DNA of 64,000 nucleotides. Source: Paraburkholderia tropica. GTDB taxonomy: Bacteria > Pseudomonadota > Gammaproteobacteria > Burkholderiales > Burkholderiaceae. The notes below the pieces were generated by a model. It saw nothing but the letters and a program-made list of their open reading frames with translations, searched no databases and was not told the origin of the DNA. Both the position numbers and the translations under genes were made by a program. Below are positions 49,922-59,254 of this stretch, one piece after another. Where the stretch lies: positions 467,530-531,529 of the forward strand of contig NZ_FNZM01000001.1 in assembly GCF_900109265.1 (NCBI RefSeq). The letters run 5' to 3'. Positions within the stretch are counted from its first letter, which is position 1; each line of letters opens with the position of its first letter.

Positions 49922-51646
49922 ATGACCGGGTTCACCCCTTCCGCGCAGGCCTTCATCGACGCACGCGATCTGCTGCAGCGTCACCGCACCGACTACGCGC
50001 GCGCTTACGCGGAATTCGCGTGGCCGAAGCTCGACACCTTCAACTGGGCGCTCGATTACTTCGACGTGATCGCGCGCGGCAACGCGAATCCGGCGCTCTG
50101 GATCGTCGACGATCTCGCAAGCGGCGGCACGCAGTATTCGTATGCGCAGATGGCCGAACGCTCGGCGCGCGTGGCGAATTTCCTGCGCGAGCAGGGCGTG
50201 GGACGCGGCGATCGTCTGTTGCTGATGCTGCCGAACCGCGTCGAACTCTGGGACGTCATGCTCGCGGCGATGAAGCTCGGTGCCGTGGTGTTGCCCGCCA
50301 CCACGCAGCTCTCGCCCGACGACGTGCGCGAGCGCGTGGAGGCGGGCGGCGCGCAATACGTCGTGGTCGATGCGGCGGAACTCGCGAAGTTCGACACGCT
50401 GGACGCGAACGTGAAGCGCATCGCGGTGGGCGCGCCGGACGTCGGCGCGCCGTGGATCGATCTGTCGCGCGCCTATGCGGCCAGCGCCGCGTTCGTGCCC
50501 GACGGCCCGACGCGCGCGAGCGATCCGATGCTGCTCTATTTCACGTCCGGCACGACCTCGAAGCCGAAGCTCGTCGAGCACACGCATCAGAGCTATCCGG
50601 TCGGCCATCTGTCGACGATGTACTGGATCGGCCTCGTGCCCGGCGACGTGCACTGGAACATCAGCTCGCCAGGCTGGGCCAAACACGCGTGGAGCTGCTT
50701 CTTCGCGCCGTGGAATGCGCAGGCCTGCGTGTTCGTCTACAACTACGCGCGCTTCGTGCCGAAAGAGACGCTCAACGCGATCGTGCAATGCGGCGTGACC
50801 ACGCTGTGCGCGCCGCCGACCGTGTGGCGCATGCTCGTTCAGGAGCCGCTCGCGAGCTATCCGGTGAAGCTGCGGGAGATCGTCGGGGCGGGCGAGCCGC
50901 TCAATCCCGAGATCATCGAGCGCGTGCGTCACGCCTGGAACATCACGATCCGCGACGGCTACGGCCAGACCGAAACCACCTGCCAGATCGGCAATTCGCC
51001 GGGCCAGCCCGTGGTGGCCGGCTCGATGGGGCGGCCACTGCCGGGCTATCGCGTCGAACTCGTCGATCCCGACGATCAGCCCGTGAACGAAGGCGAAATC
51101 GCGCTGCCGCTCGGGCCGGATTCGACGCTGCGTCCGCTCGGCCTGATGACCGGCTACGCGAACAACGCGACGGCGAGCGAGTACGCCATGCGCAACGGTT
51201 ACTACCACACGTCCGACGTGGCGATGCGCGCCGAAAACGGCTACTACGTCTACGTCGGTCGCGCCGACGACGTGTTCAAATCGTCCGATTACCGGCTCAG
51301 TCCGTTCGAGCTCGAAAGCGTGCTGATCGAGCACGAAGCGATTGCCGAAGCGGCCGTCGTGCCGAGCCCCGACGAACTGCGTCTCTCGGTGCCGAAGGCG
51401 TTCGTGATCGTGCGTCAGGGCTACGAGATCGGCCCCGATCTCGCGCGCGAAGTGTTCCGTTTTTCGCGCGAGAAACTCGCGCCGTACAAGCGCATTCGCC
51501 GGCTGCAATTCAGCGATCTGCCGAAGACGATTTCGGGCAAGATCCGCCGCGTCGAACTGCGTCGCCGCGAGATGGATCGCACGCCCGACACCGCGCGCCA
51601 GCCCGACGAATACTGGGAAGAGGATTTCCCCGAACTGCGCGGCTAG
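49922..51646 (+). CDS. AMP-forming acyl-CoA synthetase
   Basis: 574-residue ligase activating a carboxylic acid with ATP and CoA. Seen: P-loop YFTSGTTSKPKLVEHTH (about 204-220), DGYGQTETT (A5), YYHTSDVAMRAENGYYVYVG (A7-A8 region), DDVFKSSDYRLSPFELE (hinge) and the C-terminal lysine block PKTISGKIRRVELR (A10). Length and SSPGWAKHAWSCFFAPWNAQ resemble medium-chain (ACSM-type) synthetases. Sits between the dehydrogenase and hydratase genes, so it probably activates a branched short-chain acid such as isobutyrate feeding the same pathway. Confidence 0.88.
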   Translation: MTGFTPSAQAFIDARDLLQRHRTDYARAYAEFAWPKLDTFNWALDYFDVIARGNANPALWIVDDLASGGTQYSYAQMAERSARVANFLREQGVGRGDRLLLMLPNRVELWDVMLAAMKLGAVVLPATTQLSPDDVRERVEAGGAQYVVVDAAELAKFDTLDANVKRIAVGAPDVGAPWIDLSRAYAASAAFVPDGPTRASDPMLLYFTSGTTSKPKLVEHTHQSYPVGHLSTMYWIGLVPGDVHWNISSPGWAKHAWSCFFAPWNAQACVFVYNYARFVPKETLNAIVQCGVTTLCAPPTVWRMLVQEPLASYPVKLREIVGAGEPLNPEIIERVRHAWNITIRDGYGQTETTCQIGNSPGQPVVAGSMGRPLPGYRVELVDPDDQPVNEGEIALPLGPDSTLRPLGLMTGYANNATASEYAMRNGYYHTSDVAMRAENGYYVYVGRADDVFKSSDYRLSPFELESVLIEHEAIAEAAVVPSPDELRLSVPKAFVIVRQGYEIGPDLAREVFRFSREKLAPYKRIRRLQFSDLPKTISGKIRRVELRRREMDRTPDTARQPDEYWEEDFPELRG

Positions 51647-51671
51647 GTCCGCGCCTGCACGGAGTCACGCC

Positions 51672-52457
51672 ATGATCGAATTCGAATACGTGCACGAGGG
51701 CGCGGTTGCGCTCGTCACGCTCACGCGCGCGCCCGCGAACGCCTTCACCGTCGATGGCTTGCGTCAGCTTCAGCAGGTCATTGAAGCGTTCGACCGCGAG
51801 GCGCAGGTGCGCGCCATCGTCATCACCGGCAGCGGGCCGAAGTTTTTCAGCGCGGGCGCCGATCTGAACGCTTTCGCCGATGGCGACCGCGAAGCCGCGC
51901 GCACGGCGGCCACGGCGTTCGGCGCGGCGTTCGAAACGCTGCAAAACGCGCGCGCGGTGACCATCGCGGCGATCAACGGCTATGCGATGGGCGGCGGGCT
52001 CGAATGCGCGCTGGCGTGCGATATCCGCGTGGCAGAAGAACAGGCGCAACTCGCGCTGCCCGAGCCCGCCGTGGGTTTGCTGCCGTGCGGATGCGGCACG
52101 CAGACGCTGCCCTGGCTCGTCGGCGAAGGCTGGGCCAAGCGCATCATTCTCACGGGCGAGCGCGTGGATGCGGCCACGGCGCTGCGCATCGGTCTCGTCG
52201 AAGAAGTCGTGCCGCAGGGCGGCGCGCGCGAGGCCGCGCTCGCGATGGCGGCGCGCGTTGCCGGGCTGAGTCCGCACGCGGTCACGTCGAGCAAGGCGCT
52301 GATCCATCAGGCGCGCAACGGCGTGCCGCGCGGCGCGGCGCTGGCGGTCGAGCGCGAGCGTTTCGTCGATCTGTTCGATTCGCCCAATCAGCGCGAGGGC
52401 GTGAACGCCTTTCTCGAGAAGCGCAAACCGCGCTGGCACAGTGAAATGGAGAGTTAA
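51672..52457 (+). CDS. Enoyl-CoA hydratase
   Basis: 261-residue crotonase. Seen: oxyanion loop PKFFSAGADLNAF and both hydratase glutamates: Glu111 in AMGGGLECALACDI and Glu131 in LALPEPAVGLLP, 20 residues apart as in rat crotonase. By context it hydrates methacrylyl-CoA to 3-hydroxyisobutyryl-CoA. ATG with GGAG 8 bases upstream; 25 bases after the ligase and 3 bases before the hydrolase gene. Confidence 0.9.
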   Translation: MIEFEYVHEGAVALVTLTRAPANAFTVDGLRQLQQVIEAFDREAQVRAIVITGSGPKFFSAGADLNAFADGDREAARTAATAFGAAFETLQNARAVTIAAINGYAMGGGLECALACDIRVAEEQAQLALPEPAVGLLPCGCGTQTLPWLVGEGWAKRIILTGERVDAATALRIGLVEEVVPQGGAREAALAMAARVAGLSPHAVTSSKALIHQARNGVPRGAALAVERERFVDLFDSPNQREGVNAFLEKRKPRWHSEMES

Positions 52458-52460
52458 GTC

Positions 52461-53642
52461 ATGAATGCACGACCGGAAGCCGTGCGGCACGCAGCGGTGG
52501 GAACGTCCGCGCAAACGGAAGCCCTATCGCCTGAACAAAGCGACGTACTGATTCGCGTGGTCAATCGCGTCGCGATCGTCACGCTCAATCGTCCCGCCGC
52601 GCTCAACGCGCTTTCGCACGCGATGGTGCGCGAGCTGGCCGTGCTGCTCGAACGCGTGCGTCGCGATCCCGAGGTCGTCGCGCTCGTGCTCGAAGGCGCG
52701 GGTCCGAAGGGCTTTTGCGCGGGCGGCGACGTGCGCGCGATCGACCGGCTCGCACGCGCGGGCGAGCGGCTCGGCGAACAGGGCTGGCAGCAGTTTTTCG
52801 TCGACGAATACCGGCTCGATTACGCGCTGCATACTTTCGACAAACCGGTCGTCGCGCTGCTCGACGGCGTGACGATGGGCGGCGGCATGGGGCTCGGTCA
52901 GGCGGCGTCGCTGCGCGTGGCGACCACGCGTACGAAGATCGCGATGCCGGAGACGCGCATCGGCCTGTTGCCCGACGTGGGCGCGACGCATTTTCTCGCT
53001 CGCATGCCCGCGCACATGGAGCTGTATGTGGGGCTCACCGGCGCGCTGCTCAATGGCGCCGACGCGCTGCATCTGCATCTCGCCGATGTCTGCGTGCCGG
53101 GCGACTGGCTCGACGGCTACGAGGCGCGGCTCGCGCAGGTGTCGTTCGACGGCGGGGTGTACGACGGGCTGCGGCAGGTGTTCGAGACGTCAGGTCACGA
53201 CGCGATTGCGAGTCCGCTCGCCGCGCGGGAGCCGCTGATCGCGCGGCATTTCGAGCCGCACGCGCGCGTTAGCGAGATGGTCGCTTCGCTGCGGGCCGAT
53301 CTCGAAGGCGCGCCGCCCGGTGACGCATGCGCCTGGCGCGAAGCCACGCTCGACGCGCTCACGCACTATTCGCCGACGATGCTCGAAGTCACGCGCGAGG
53401 CGCTGCTGCGAGGCCGTCATGCGACGCTCGCGGAGAGCTTTCGCATGGAGCTGGGCATCGTCGTGCGCGCGATCGAGGAGGGCGACTTCTGCGAGGGCGT
53501 GCGCGCGCATCTCGTCGACAAGGACCGCACGCCGCACTGGTCGCCCGCGACGCTCGCCGACTTGCGCGAGCCGCGCGTGCAGCATTTTCTCGCCTCGCCG
53601 TGGCGCGCGGAGGATCATCCGCTGGCGGATCTGGGCGCGTGA
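52461..53642 (+). CDS. 3-Hydroxyisobutyryl-CoA hydrolase
   Basis: 393-residue crotonase-fold hydrolase releasing 3-hydroxyisobutyrate from its CoA ester in valine catabolism. Seen: VTLNRPAALNALSHAMVREL, GPKGFCAGGDVRAIDRLA (family-specific CAGGDVRA), DGVTMGGGMGLGQAASLRVA and MPETRIGLLPDVGATHFLAR (about 166-185); the C-terminal half with SLRADLEGAPPGDA and the end LVDKDRTPHWSPATL are characteristic of HIBCH. Length fits. Last gene of the operon; mmsA and mmsB, which finish the pathway, are not in the window. Confidence 0.92.
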   Translation: MNARPEAVRHAAVGTSAQTEALSPEQSDVLIRVVNRVAIVTLNRPAALNALSHAMVRELAVLLERVRRDPEVVALVLEGAGPKGFCAGGDVRAIDRLARAGERLGEQGWQQFFVDEYRLDYALHTFDKPVVALLDGVTMGGGMGLGQAASLRVATTRTKIAMPETRIGLLPDVGATHFLARMPAHMELYVGLTGALLNGADALHLHLADVCVPGDWLDGYEARLAQVSFDGGVYDGLRQVFETSGHDAIASPLAAREPLIARHFEPHARVSEMVASLRADLEGAPPGDACAWREATLDALTHYSPTMLEVTREALLRGRHATLAESFRMELGIVVRAIEEGDFCEGVRAHLVDKDRTPHWSPATLADLREPRVQHFLASPWRAEDHPLADLGA

Positions 53643-53654
53643 TTGCGAACCATG

Positions 53655-53690
53655 AAAAACGCCCGCCGTGCGCAAGGCACGGCGGGCGTT
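53655..53690 (-). terminator. Terminator of ppnP, possibly bidirectional
   Basis: 14-bp stem AACGCCCGCCGTGC-GCAAG-GCACGGCGGGCGTT; five A on the left give the T-run on the minus strand. The plus-strand operon ends 16 bases before it. Confidence 0.88.
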
Positions 53691-53727
53691 CTGGTCTGAG
53701 CGCGGCGCGCTTACACGCTCACTGCAT

Positions 53728-54048
53728 TCACAGATAGCTGCAGCAGTAATCGAGCGTTTCGACCACGTCGATGTCGAAGCGGCTCTTGCCCGGCACCGAG
53801 AACGATTCGCCCGCCGCGTACGTCTTCCATTCGTCGCTGCCGTCCAGACGGATGCGGCACTTGCCGGCTTGCACTTCCATCAGCTCGGGCGCGTCGGTGC
53901 CGAAGTTCAGCTGGCCAGGCAGGATCACGCCGAGCGTCTTGCGCGTGCCGTCCGCGAACAGCACCGTGTGCGAGACGCACTTGCCGTCGAAGTACACGTT
54001 GGCCTTGCGGATTACGGAAACCTGGTCGAATTGCGTTGCTGCCGTCAT
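53728..54048 (-). CDS. ppnP: Pyrimidine/purine nucleoside phosphorylase
   Basis: 106-residue cupin-fold enzyme (former DUF1255, E. coli YaiE/PpnP) splitting nucleosides with phosphate. Seen: [40 protein letters not shown] (the family hallmark), [16 protein letters not shown] and [20 protein letters not shown]. Start ATG 54048 with AGAGGAA about 7 bases upstream; the upstream frame is shadow. Monocistronic. Confidence 0.93.
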   Translation of the reverse strand: MTAATQFDQVSVIRKANVYFDGKCVSHTVLFADGTRKTLGVILPGQLNFGTDAPELMEVQAGKCRIRLDGSDEWKTYAAGESFSVPGKSRFDIDVVETLDYCCSYL

Positions 54049-54439
54049 GGCGGTCTTCCTCTGAGTCGTCGTGAATGAATGCGTGGGCGCCTCGCCGCGC
54101 AGGGCGGCGCGCGAAGCGCGGCCCGCCATCATACCGGCTCCCGGCGCGTCCTGACATGGCCGCCCGGTCAGCGCCGAACGGTCGCCTGCCACTCATCTTC
54201 GCCATGAATTCCGGCCTGCGCGTGCCGCGCGCCTTGCCATCGCCGACGATCCCCAACGCCCTCGCCGCTGAATATTCGGTAATCAGTGTTTACAGAAAAA
54301 TAACATGTCATTACAATTGCGACGGCAAATGAGAATCATACGCATTTGCAAATAACATAAATTACAGGGGCCGGGAAGTGCTGCGTGGCGCGTGACGCCT
54401 GGTGCTATCCCGTCTCCGCCTTCGATCAAGCCGCTCACC
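54049..54439. other. Divergent region with Fur box
   Basis: 391 bases holding the promoters of ppnP and the TonB receptor. AT-rich in its right half, with the Fur box at 54325-54349. No other gene seen. Confidence 0.45.
54325..54349 (+). promoter_or_regulatory. Fur box of the siderophore receptor gene
   Basis: GCAAATGAGAATCATACGCATTTGC: outer arms GCAAATG and CATTTGC pair perfectly and the inner GAGAATCAT matches the Fur consensus. It lies 91 bases upstream of the receptor ATG. Confidence 0.8.
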
Positions 54440-56701
54440 ATGTCCGCTCACTTCCCGAGTCGGATGCGCACTGTCGCGTCCGTCGCAGCCCTCTATTGCT
54501 CCGGATTTTTCGCCGCGACCGCCGCGCATGCGCAAGCTGCGCCGGCCGTGGCCGCATCCAGCGCCACCACCACCACGACGCCCACGACGCCCACGCCGAA
54601 CGCCGCCGACGCCATGCTGCCCGCCGTCAAGGTCAGCTCCTCGGCGCCTTCGGAGATGCAGACGAAGTCGCTTTCGTCGTACAAGTTCACCTCGCCGCTC
54701 ATCGACACGCCGCGCTCGATCACGGTGATTCCGGAAGAAGTGCTCAAGCAGAAGAACGTCTCGACGTTCCAGGACGCGCTGCGCACGGTGCCGGGCATCA
54801 CCTTCCTCGGCGGCGACGCGGCGGCGAATCCGTCGGCGGACCGTCCGGTGATTCGCGGCTTCGAGTCGCGCAACTCGATCTTCGTCGACGGCATGCGCGA
54901 CTCGGGCGTGCAGAACCGCGAGACCTTCGACGTGGAGAACATCAGCGTCGTGAAGGGCCCGGATTCGGTGTACGCGGGGCGCGGTTCGGTGGGCGGCAGC
55001 ATCGACATCACGACCAAGACGCCGCAGGCCGACAGCTTCATCAACGGCAGCATCGGTCTCGGCACGGACAGCTACCGCCGCGCGACCATCGACTGGAACC
55101 AGCAGCTCAACGACACCACCGCATTCCGCCTGAACGCGATGGGCCACGACGCCGACCAGGCGGGCCGCACCAACGTCTACAGCAAGCGCTGGGGCGTGGC
55201 GCCGTCGATCGCGTTCGGCCTGAACTCGCCGACCACGGTCACGGTGAGCTACTACCACCTGAGCAGCTACGACATGCCCGACTTCAGCGTGCCGTTCCGC
55301 TCGACGGGCGGCACGCCGGTGCCGAGCAACCGCAGCCAGTTCTACGGCCTGAATTCGCGCGACTATCGCTACGGCCAGACCGACACCGGTGAAGTGAAGG
55401 TCGAGCACCGCATCAACGACGCGTGGAAGATCCACAACACGACGATGTTCGGCCGCTCGACGCTCGACTATCTCGCGACCAATCCGCAGATCTCCAGCAC
55501 GAATCCGAACCTGCTGAGCCTGCAGGCCAAGAGCGGCAAGTACGCGACCAACAGCGTGTCGAACCAGACCGAGGCGAACGGCAAGTTCGATCTTTACGGC
55601 ATGCGCCACACGCTCACGGCGGGCGTGGAGTTCAGCCACGAGCAGGATCTCTACGAGGGCTATCTCGTCACCGATTCGAAGGGCAACAACATCCGCTCGG
55701 GCGGCCCGTGCTCGGTGGCGTACAACTGCACGCCGCTCGGCAGCTGGAACCCGAACAATCCGTGGACCGGCAGCGTGCTGCTCAACGGCGACAAGAGCTT
55801 CCCCGGCCCGGCGACGCATACGCAGACCAACACCGCCTCGGCGTATCTGTTCGACAGCGTGCAACTGTCGCAGCGCTGGATCTTCAACGCGGGCGTGCGC
55901 TTCGACCGTTACGACGTGACGGCCGAGCAAGCGGGCGTGGCGAATCTGAACAACACGTCGAACCTGTTCAGCTATCAGTTCGGCCTCGTCTTCAAGCCGA
56001 TCGACACGGTGAGCCTGTACGCGTCGTACGGCACGTCGGCGAATCCGCCGGGCGCGAACTCGGGGCTGGGCGGCGGCACCGACCAGCTCACGGCGACCAA
56101 TCAGGATCTCGCGCCGGAGCGTTCGCGCAATATCGAAGTGGGCGCGAAGTGGGACGTGCTCGACCGCCGTCTGTCGCTGACGACCGCGCTGTTCCAGACC
56201 GACAAGACCAACGCGCGCGTGAGCGACGGCCTGGGCGGCACGATCAACGCCGGTTCGCAGCGCGTGCGCGGCTTCGAATTCGGCTTCGCGGGCAACGTGA
56301 CGGAAAAGTGGGCCGTGTTCGGCGGCTATTCGTATCTCGACGCGATCACGACCAACGCGGGTCCGACGAGCCCGGCGCTCTCCGGCCTGCCGATGGTGAT
56401 GGTGCCCAAGCACAACTTCACGCTGTGGACGAGCTACGACGTGCTGCCGAAGCTGAACATCGGCGCGGGCGCGACGGTGTCGAGCCTGACGTACGCGTCG
56501 GTGTCGGCGACCTCGCGCAAATGGACGCCGGGCTACGCGCGTTTCGACGCGTCGGCGACGTGGCGCGTCTCGAAGAAGGTCGACTTGCAGCTCAACGTGA
56601 ACAACATCTTCGACAAGAAGTACTACCAGAGCGCGTATCCGATCTACGCGACCTGGGCGCCGGGCCGCTCGGCGATGGTCACGCTGAACTTCTATCAGTG
56701 A
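54440..56701 (+). CDS. TonB-dependent siderophore receptor, Fiu/PiuA type
   Basis: 753-residue outer-membrane receptor for catecholate-type ferric siderophores. Seen: signal peptide to about residue 32 (AATAAHAQ), an Ala/Thr linker, plug domain with SPLIDTPRSITVIPEEVLKQ, TFQDALRTVPGITFLGGD, RPVIRGFESRNSIFVDGMRD and EVVKGPDS-like VVKGPDSVYAGRGSVGGSID, then a 22-strand barrel with NPPGANSGLGGG and APERSRNIEVGAKWD, ending ATWAPGRSAMVTLNFYQ. Fur box upstream implies induction by iron starvation. A GTG at 54392 in the same frame is an alternative start; neither start has a good ribosome site. Monocistronic. Confidence 0.92.
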   Translation: MSAHFPSRMRTVASVAALYCSGFFAATAAHAQAAPAVAASSATTTTTPTTPTPNAADAMLPAVKVSSSAPSEMQTKSLSSYKFTSPLIDTPRSITVIPEEVLKQKNVSTFQDALRTVPGITFLGGDAAANPSADRPVIRGFESRNSIFVDGMRDSGVQNRETFDVENISVVKGPDSVYAGRGSVGGSIDITTKTPQADSFINGSIGLGTDSYRRATIDWNQQLNDTTAFRLNAMGHDADQAGRTNVYSKRWGVAPSIAFGLNSPTTVTVSYYHLSSYDMPDFSVPFRSTGGTPVPSNRSQFYGLNSRDYRYGQTDTGEVKVEHRINDAWKIHNTTMFGRSTLDYLATNPQISSTNPNLLSLQAKSGKYATNSVSNQTEANGKFDLYGMRHTLTAGVEFSHEQDLYEGYLVTDSKGNNIRSGGPCSVAYNCTPLGSWNPNNPWTGSVLLNGDKSFPGPATHTQTNTASAYLFDSVQLSQRWIFNAGVRFDRYDVTAEQAGVANLNNTSNLFSYQFGLVFKPIDTVSLYASYGTSANPPGANSGLGGGTDQLTATNQDLAPERSRNIEVGAKWDVLDRRLSLTTALFQTDKTNARVSDGLGGTINAGSQRVRGFEFGFAGNVTEKWAVFGGYSYLDAITTNAGPTSPALSGLPMVMVPKHNFTLWTSYDVLPKLNIGAGATVSSLTYASVSATSRKWTPGYARFDASATWRVSKKVDLQLNVNNIFDKKYYQSAYPIYATWAPGRSAMVTLNFYQ

Positions 56702-56725
56702 TGCGTGGACGCAAGGTGTAAACGG

Positions 56726-56755
56726 AAAAGGGGCGCTGCGAGCGCCCCTTTTTTT
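56726..56755. terminator. Bidirectional intrinsic terminator
   Basis: AAAAGGGGCGCT-GCG-AGCGCCCCTTTT followed by TTT, between the TonB receptor (+) and the encapsulin gene (-). Confidence 0.92.
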
Positions 56756-56796
56756 GCGTGTGCGTCATGCACGTGCGTTAAGTGCGACGCGCGCGC

Positions 56797-57597
56797 TTAC
56801 TCCGCCGTCACCGTCACCGACGCTTCGGACGTCAGCATCATGAACGTGAAGCTTTCCTGCAGATACAGCTTCACGCTCTTGTCGTCGTGCGAGGCATAGC
56901 CGATCGACACGTCCTGACCCAGATGCAGCGCGAAGTCGCCGCCGCGCGTACTGAGAATGCTGCCGCCTTCGATCGCCGGCGCCCAGATGATCTCGCCGTT
57001 CACGAGGCGGCGGATGTGTTCGAGAATCGGATAGCCCTGATCGCTCGCCTCGCTCACGGCCGTGTAGGCGTCCGAGCCGAGCAGCACCGCGTACGGGCCG
57101 TCCACGCCCTGCAGGCGCAGTTGTTCGAGCGCCTTGGCGATGACCGTCGGGTAATCGGCGATGTCGGCGGGCATCGGCAGCAGCGGGTTCGACGTGCCTT
57201 CGCGAATGCCCGTGATCTGCGCGGCCTTGTAGCCGTCGAAGATCGCGCGGTCTTCGGCGAACGCGAGGCGCGTGGCCGCGTCTTTCGCGGGCTGCCAGTC
57301 GGAGTCTTCCGCGCCGCGCTCGACGTCGTCGATGGCTTCGCGCGAGAGTTCGAACGGCACGCGCAGTTCGACGATCGCCTTCACTTCGCGCTGGCGCGCG
57401 CGGATGCCGTCGAGCGGCGCTTCGATGCCGTTCTGATGGCCGGTGCCGACCGCGGCGAGCGCGGCGCCGCCGGGGCCGTTCACGTCCACGACGCGGCGGC
57501 CCGCCAGCGAGCGCTTGAAGGTGCGCGCGACTTCTTCTTCGATCTGCGACCACGCGGCCGTGGAAATGGGCGCCAGCTCGCGATGGAGGTTATTCAT
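56797..57597 (-). CDS. Encapsulin shell protein, family 1
   Basis: 266-residue HK97-fold protein that self-assembles into a nanocompartment around cargo enzymes. Seen: MNNLHRELAPISTAAWSQIE with the family start (NxLHRxLAPIS), AEEEA-like IEEEVARTFKRSLAGRRVVD, LRVPFELSREAIDDVERGAE, ALEQLRLQGVDGPYAVLLGS and a C-terminal strand SFTFMMLTSEASVTV. Length matches Linocin M18/Cfp29 members (about 265). ATG overlaps the DyP stop by 8 bases, so shell and cargo are co-translated. Encapsulates the DyP peroxidase upstream. Confidence 0.95.
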   Translation of the reverse strand: MNNLHRELAPISTAAWSQIEEEVARTFKRSLAGRRVVDVNGPGGAALAAVGTGHQNGIEAPLDGIRARQREVKAIVELRVPFELSREAIDDVERGAEDSDWQPAKDAATRLAFAEDRAIFDGYKAAQITGIREGTSNPLLPMPADIADYPTVIAKALEQLRLQGVDGPYAVLLGSDAYTAVSEASDQGYPILEHIRRLVNGEIIWAPAIEGGSILSTRGGDFALHLGQDVSIGYASHDDKSVKLYLQESFTFMMLTSEASVTVTAE

Positions 57598-58672
57598 ACC
57601 GGGGAGCTCCTTTGAGTGATCCGATGGCGAGCGAGCCGTCCGCGTTCGCGGCGGCCGTCTCGGTTTGCGTGTCCGGCGCCGAGGCGTCCGGCGTGTCGAT
57701 GGTGGCGGCCGCGCCCGGTTCGTGGTCGGCGAGCGCTTCGAGCAGCGGCTGCGACGGCACGAAGAACAGCCCGCCGGTCACGGCGCGGCTGAAGTCGAGC
57801 AGGCGGTCGTAGTTGCCTGGCGGCAAACCGACGAACATGTTTTCCAGCATCTGCTCGATGGGCGCGGGCGAGCGCGCGTAGCCGATGAAATACGTGCCGA
57901 ACTCGCCCGAGCCCGGCCGGCCGAACGGCATGTTGTCGCGCAGGATCTTGATCTCGTTGCCGTCGGCGTCGTCGAGCGTGGTCAGCGAGCTGTGCGACCA
58001 GCTCGGCTTCACGTCTTCGTCGAGTTCGATGTCCTGCAGCTTGGTGCGCCCGATGATGTGTTCCTGCGCTTCCACGGGCAGCGCGTTCCAGCCCTTCATG
58101 TCGTGCAGGTACTTCTGCACCAGCACGTAGCTGCCGCCGCAGAAGTCGGGGTCTTCGTTTTCGCCGATCACGGTGAAATGGACCGCTTCGTTGCCGGTCG
58201 GATTCTCGGTGCCGTCGACGAAACCGATCATCGCGCGCATGTCGAAGTTGCGGAAGCCGTGCACTTCGTCCTCGGTCGTGACCGCGCCGTCGAGCTTCTT
58301 CATGAGCTGCGTGGCGAGTTCGAAGCAGAGGTCGGTTTCGTCGGCGCGAATGTGCAGCAGGATGTCGCCCGGCGTGGCGACGGCCACGCGCTCGCCCTTG
58401 CCGAATTCGCGGAACGGGTGCAATTCGGCGGGACGCGGCTCGCCGAACAGCGTGTCCCATGCGTCGGACGAAAAGCCGACCACGCACGAGAGGTTGCCGG
58501 CGGGCACGCGTTTGCCGACGGCGCGCACGAGATTGCCGACGTCCGCGCACCAGGCGCGCACGGCGGCGCGGCTGGCGGCATCCTCGTTGACGGACAGGAC
58601 GATGAAAAACGCGCTGCGGGTGACGGCGCTGGAGACGGACTGCGGTTCCTGCGTGAGTGAGGCCGGCGTCAT
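57590..58672 (-). CDS. Dye-decolorizing peroxidase (DyP) with encapsulin targeting peptide
   Basis: 360-residue heme peroxidase, class P/B type. Seen: GFVDGTENP (150-158) with distal Asp153, distal Arg245 in ILRDNMPFG, proximal His227 in SWSHSSLT, numbering nearly identical to Rhodococcus DyPB. The core ends near 312; a flexible Ala/Thr/Asp linker follows and then the encapsulation signal DGSLAIGSLKG (345-355) and six more residues. The signal matches the known cargo-loading peptide of DyP-encapsulin pairs. Start ATG 58672; the frame extends upstream without homology. Oxidises an unknown substrate with peroxide, inside the shell. Confidence 0.95.
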   Translation of the reverse strand: MTPASLTQEPQSVSSAVTRSAFFIVLSVNEDAASRAAVRAWCADVGNLVRAVGKRVPAGNLSCVVGFSSDAWDTLFGEPRPAELHPFREFGKGERVAVATPGDILLHIRADETDLCFELATQLMKKLDGAVTTEDEVHGFRNFDMRAMIGFVDGTENPTGNEAVHFTVIGENEDPDFCGGSYVLVQKYLHDMKGWNALPVEAQEHIIGRTKLQDIELDEDVKPSWSHSSLTTLDDADGNEIKILRDNMPFGRPGSGEFGTYFIGYARSPAPIEQMLENMFVGLPPGNYDRLLDFSRAVTGGLFFVPSQPLLEALADHEPGAAATIDTPDASAPDTQTETAAANADGSLAIGSLKGAPRYE

Positions 58673-58887
58673 GGTGTGGGGTTTCGCTCGTGAAGTCGGA
58701 TGCGGATACGGCACCGCGCACGCCGCGGCGGCGCGCGGGCGGGAAGCTTTCGGTTCCCTGCCGGGCGCGCGTGGGGAGCGTGGGGGCCAGTGCCGCATAG
58801 TGTAATCAAACTCGCGGAAACAGGCGGTTTGCAGGTAAAAGGCGCGCGTGCGACGATAGCCCTGTCCTGTCCGCGGAGAGATCAGTC

Positions 58888-59172
58888 ATGTGGGACCACA
58901 CTGAACATGAAGGCTTCGAAATCTGGGTGTTGCCGATTCCGGCATTCGGGCCGCGTTCGCCCGAGCCGCTGTTTCACTACAGCGGCTATATCTGCCGGCA
59001 CGGCGCGGACGCGCATCTGGACGGGCGCAGCGTGCGCTTTCACGATCTGATGCGCAATTACGTCGGGCCCGATGCGGCGCTCGACGCCGCGTACGCCGAC
59101 GCGCGCTCGCGCATCGACCGCTTCCACGCCAGCGGCAGTTGGGCCGAGTCGCTGGCCCAGCCGGGCGCGTAG
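58888..59172 (+). CDS. Small conserved hypothetical protein
   Basis: 94 residues, soluble. Seen: MWDHTEHEGFEIWVLPIPAF, FHYSGYICRHGADAHLDGRS and a helical end ALDAAYADARSRIDRF. Looks like a small beta-sheet plus helix domain; no family recognised. GGAGAG is about 8 bases before the ATG. Divergent from the DyP-encapsulin operon. Confidence 0.72.
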   Translation: MWDHTEHEGFEIWVLPIPAFGPRSPEPLFHYSGYICRHGADAHLDGRSVRFHDLMRNYVGPDAALDAAYADARSRIDRFHASGSWAESLAQPGA

Positions 59173-59254
59173 CGATCGCGTCGGCCGCCGCGAACGCCTG
59201 TGCCGGCAGGGCCGGGCGCAGCCGTCAGGCGGTGCGTGGAATCGCCGCGCTCAA

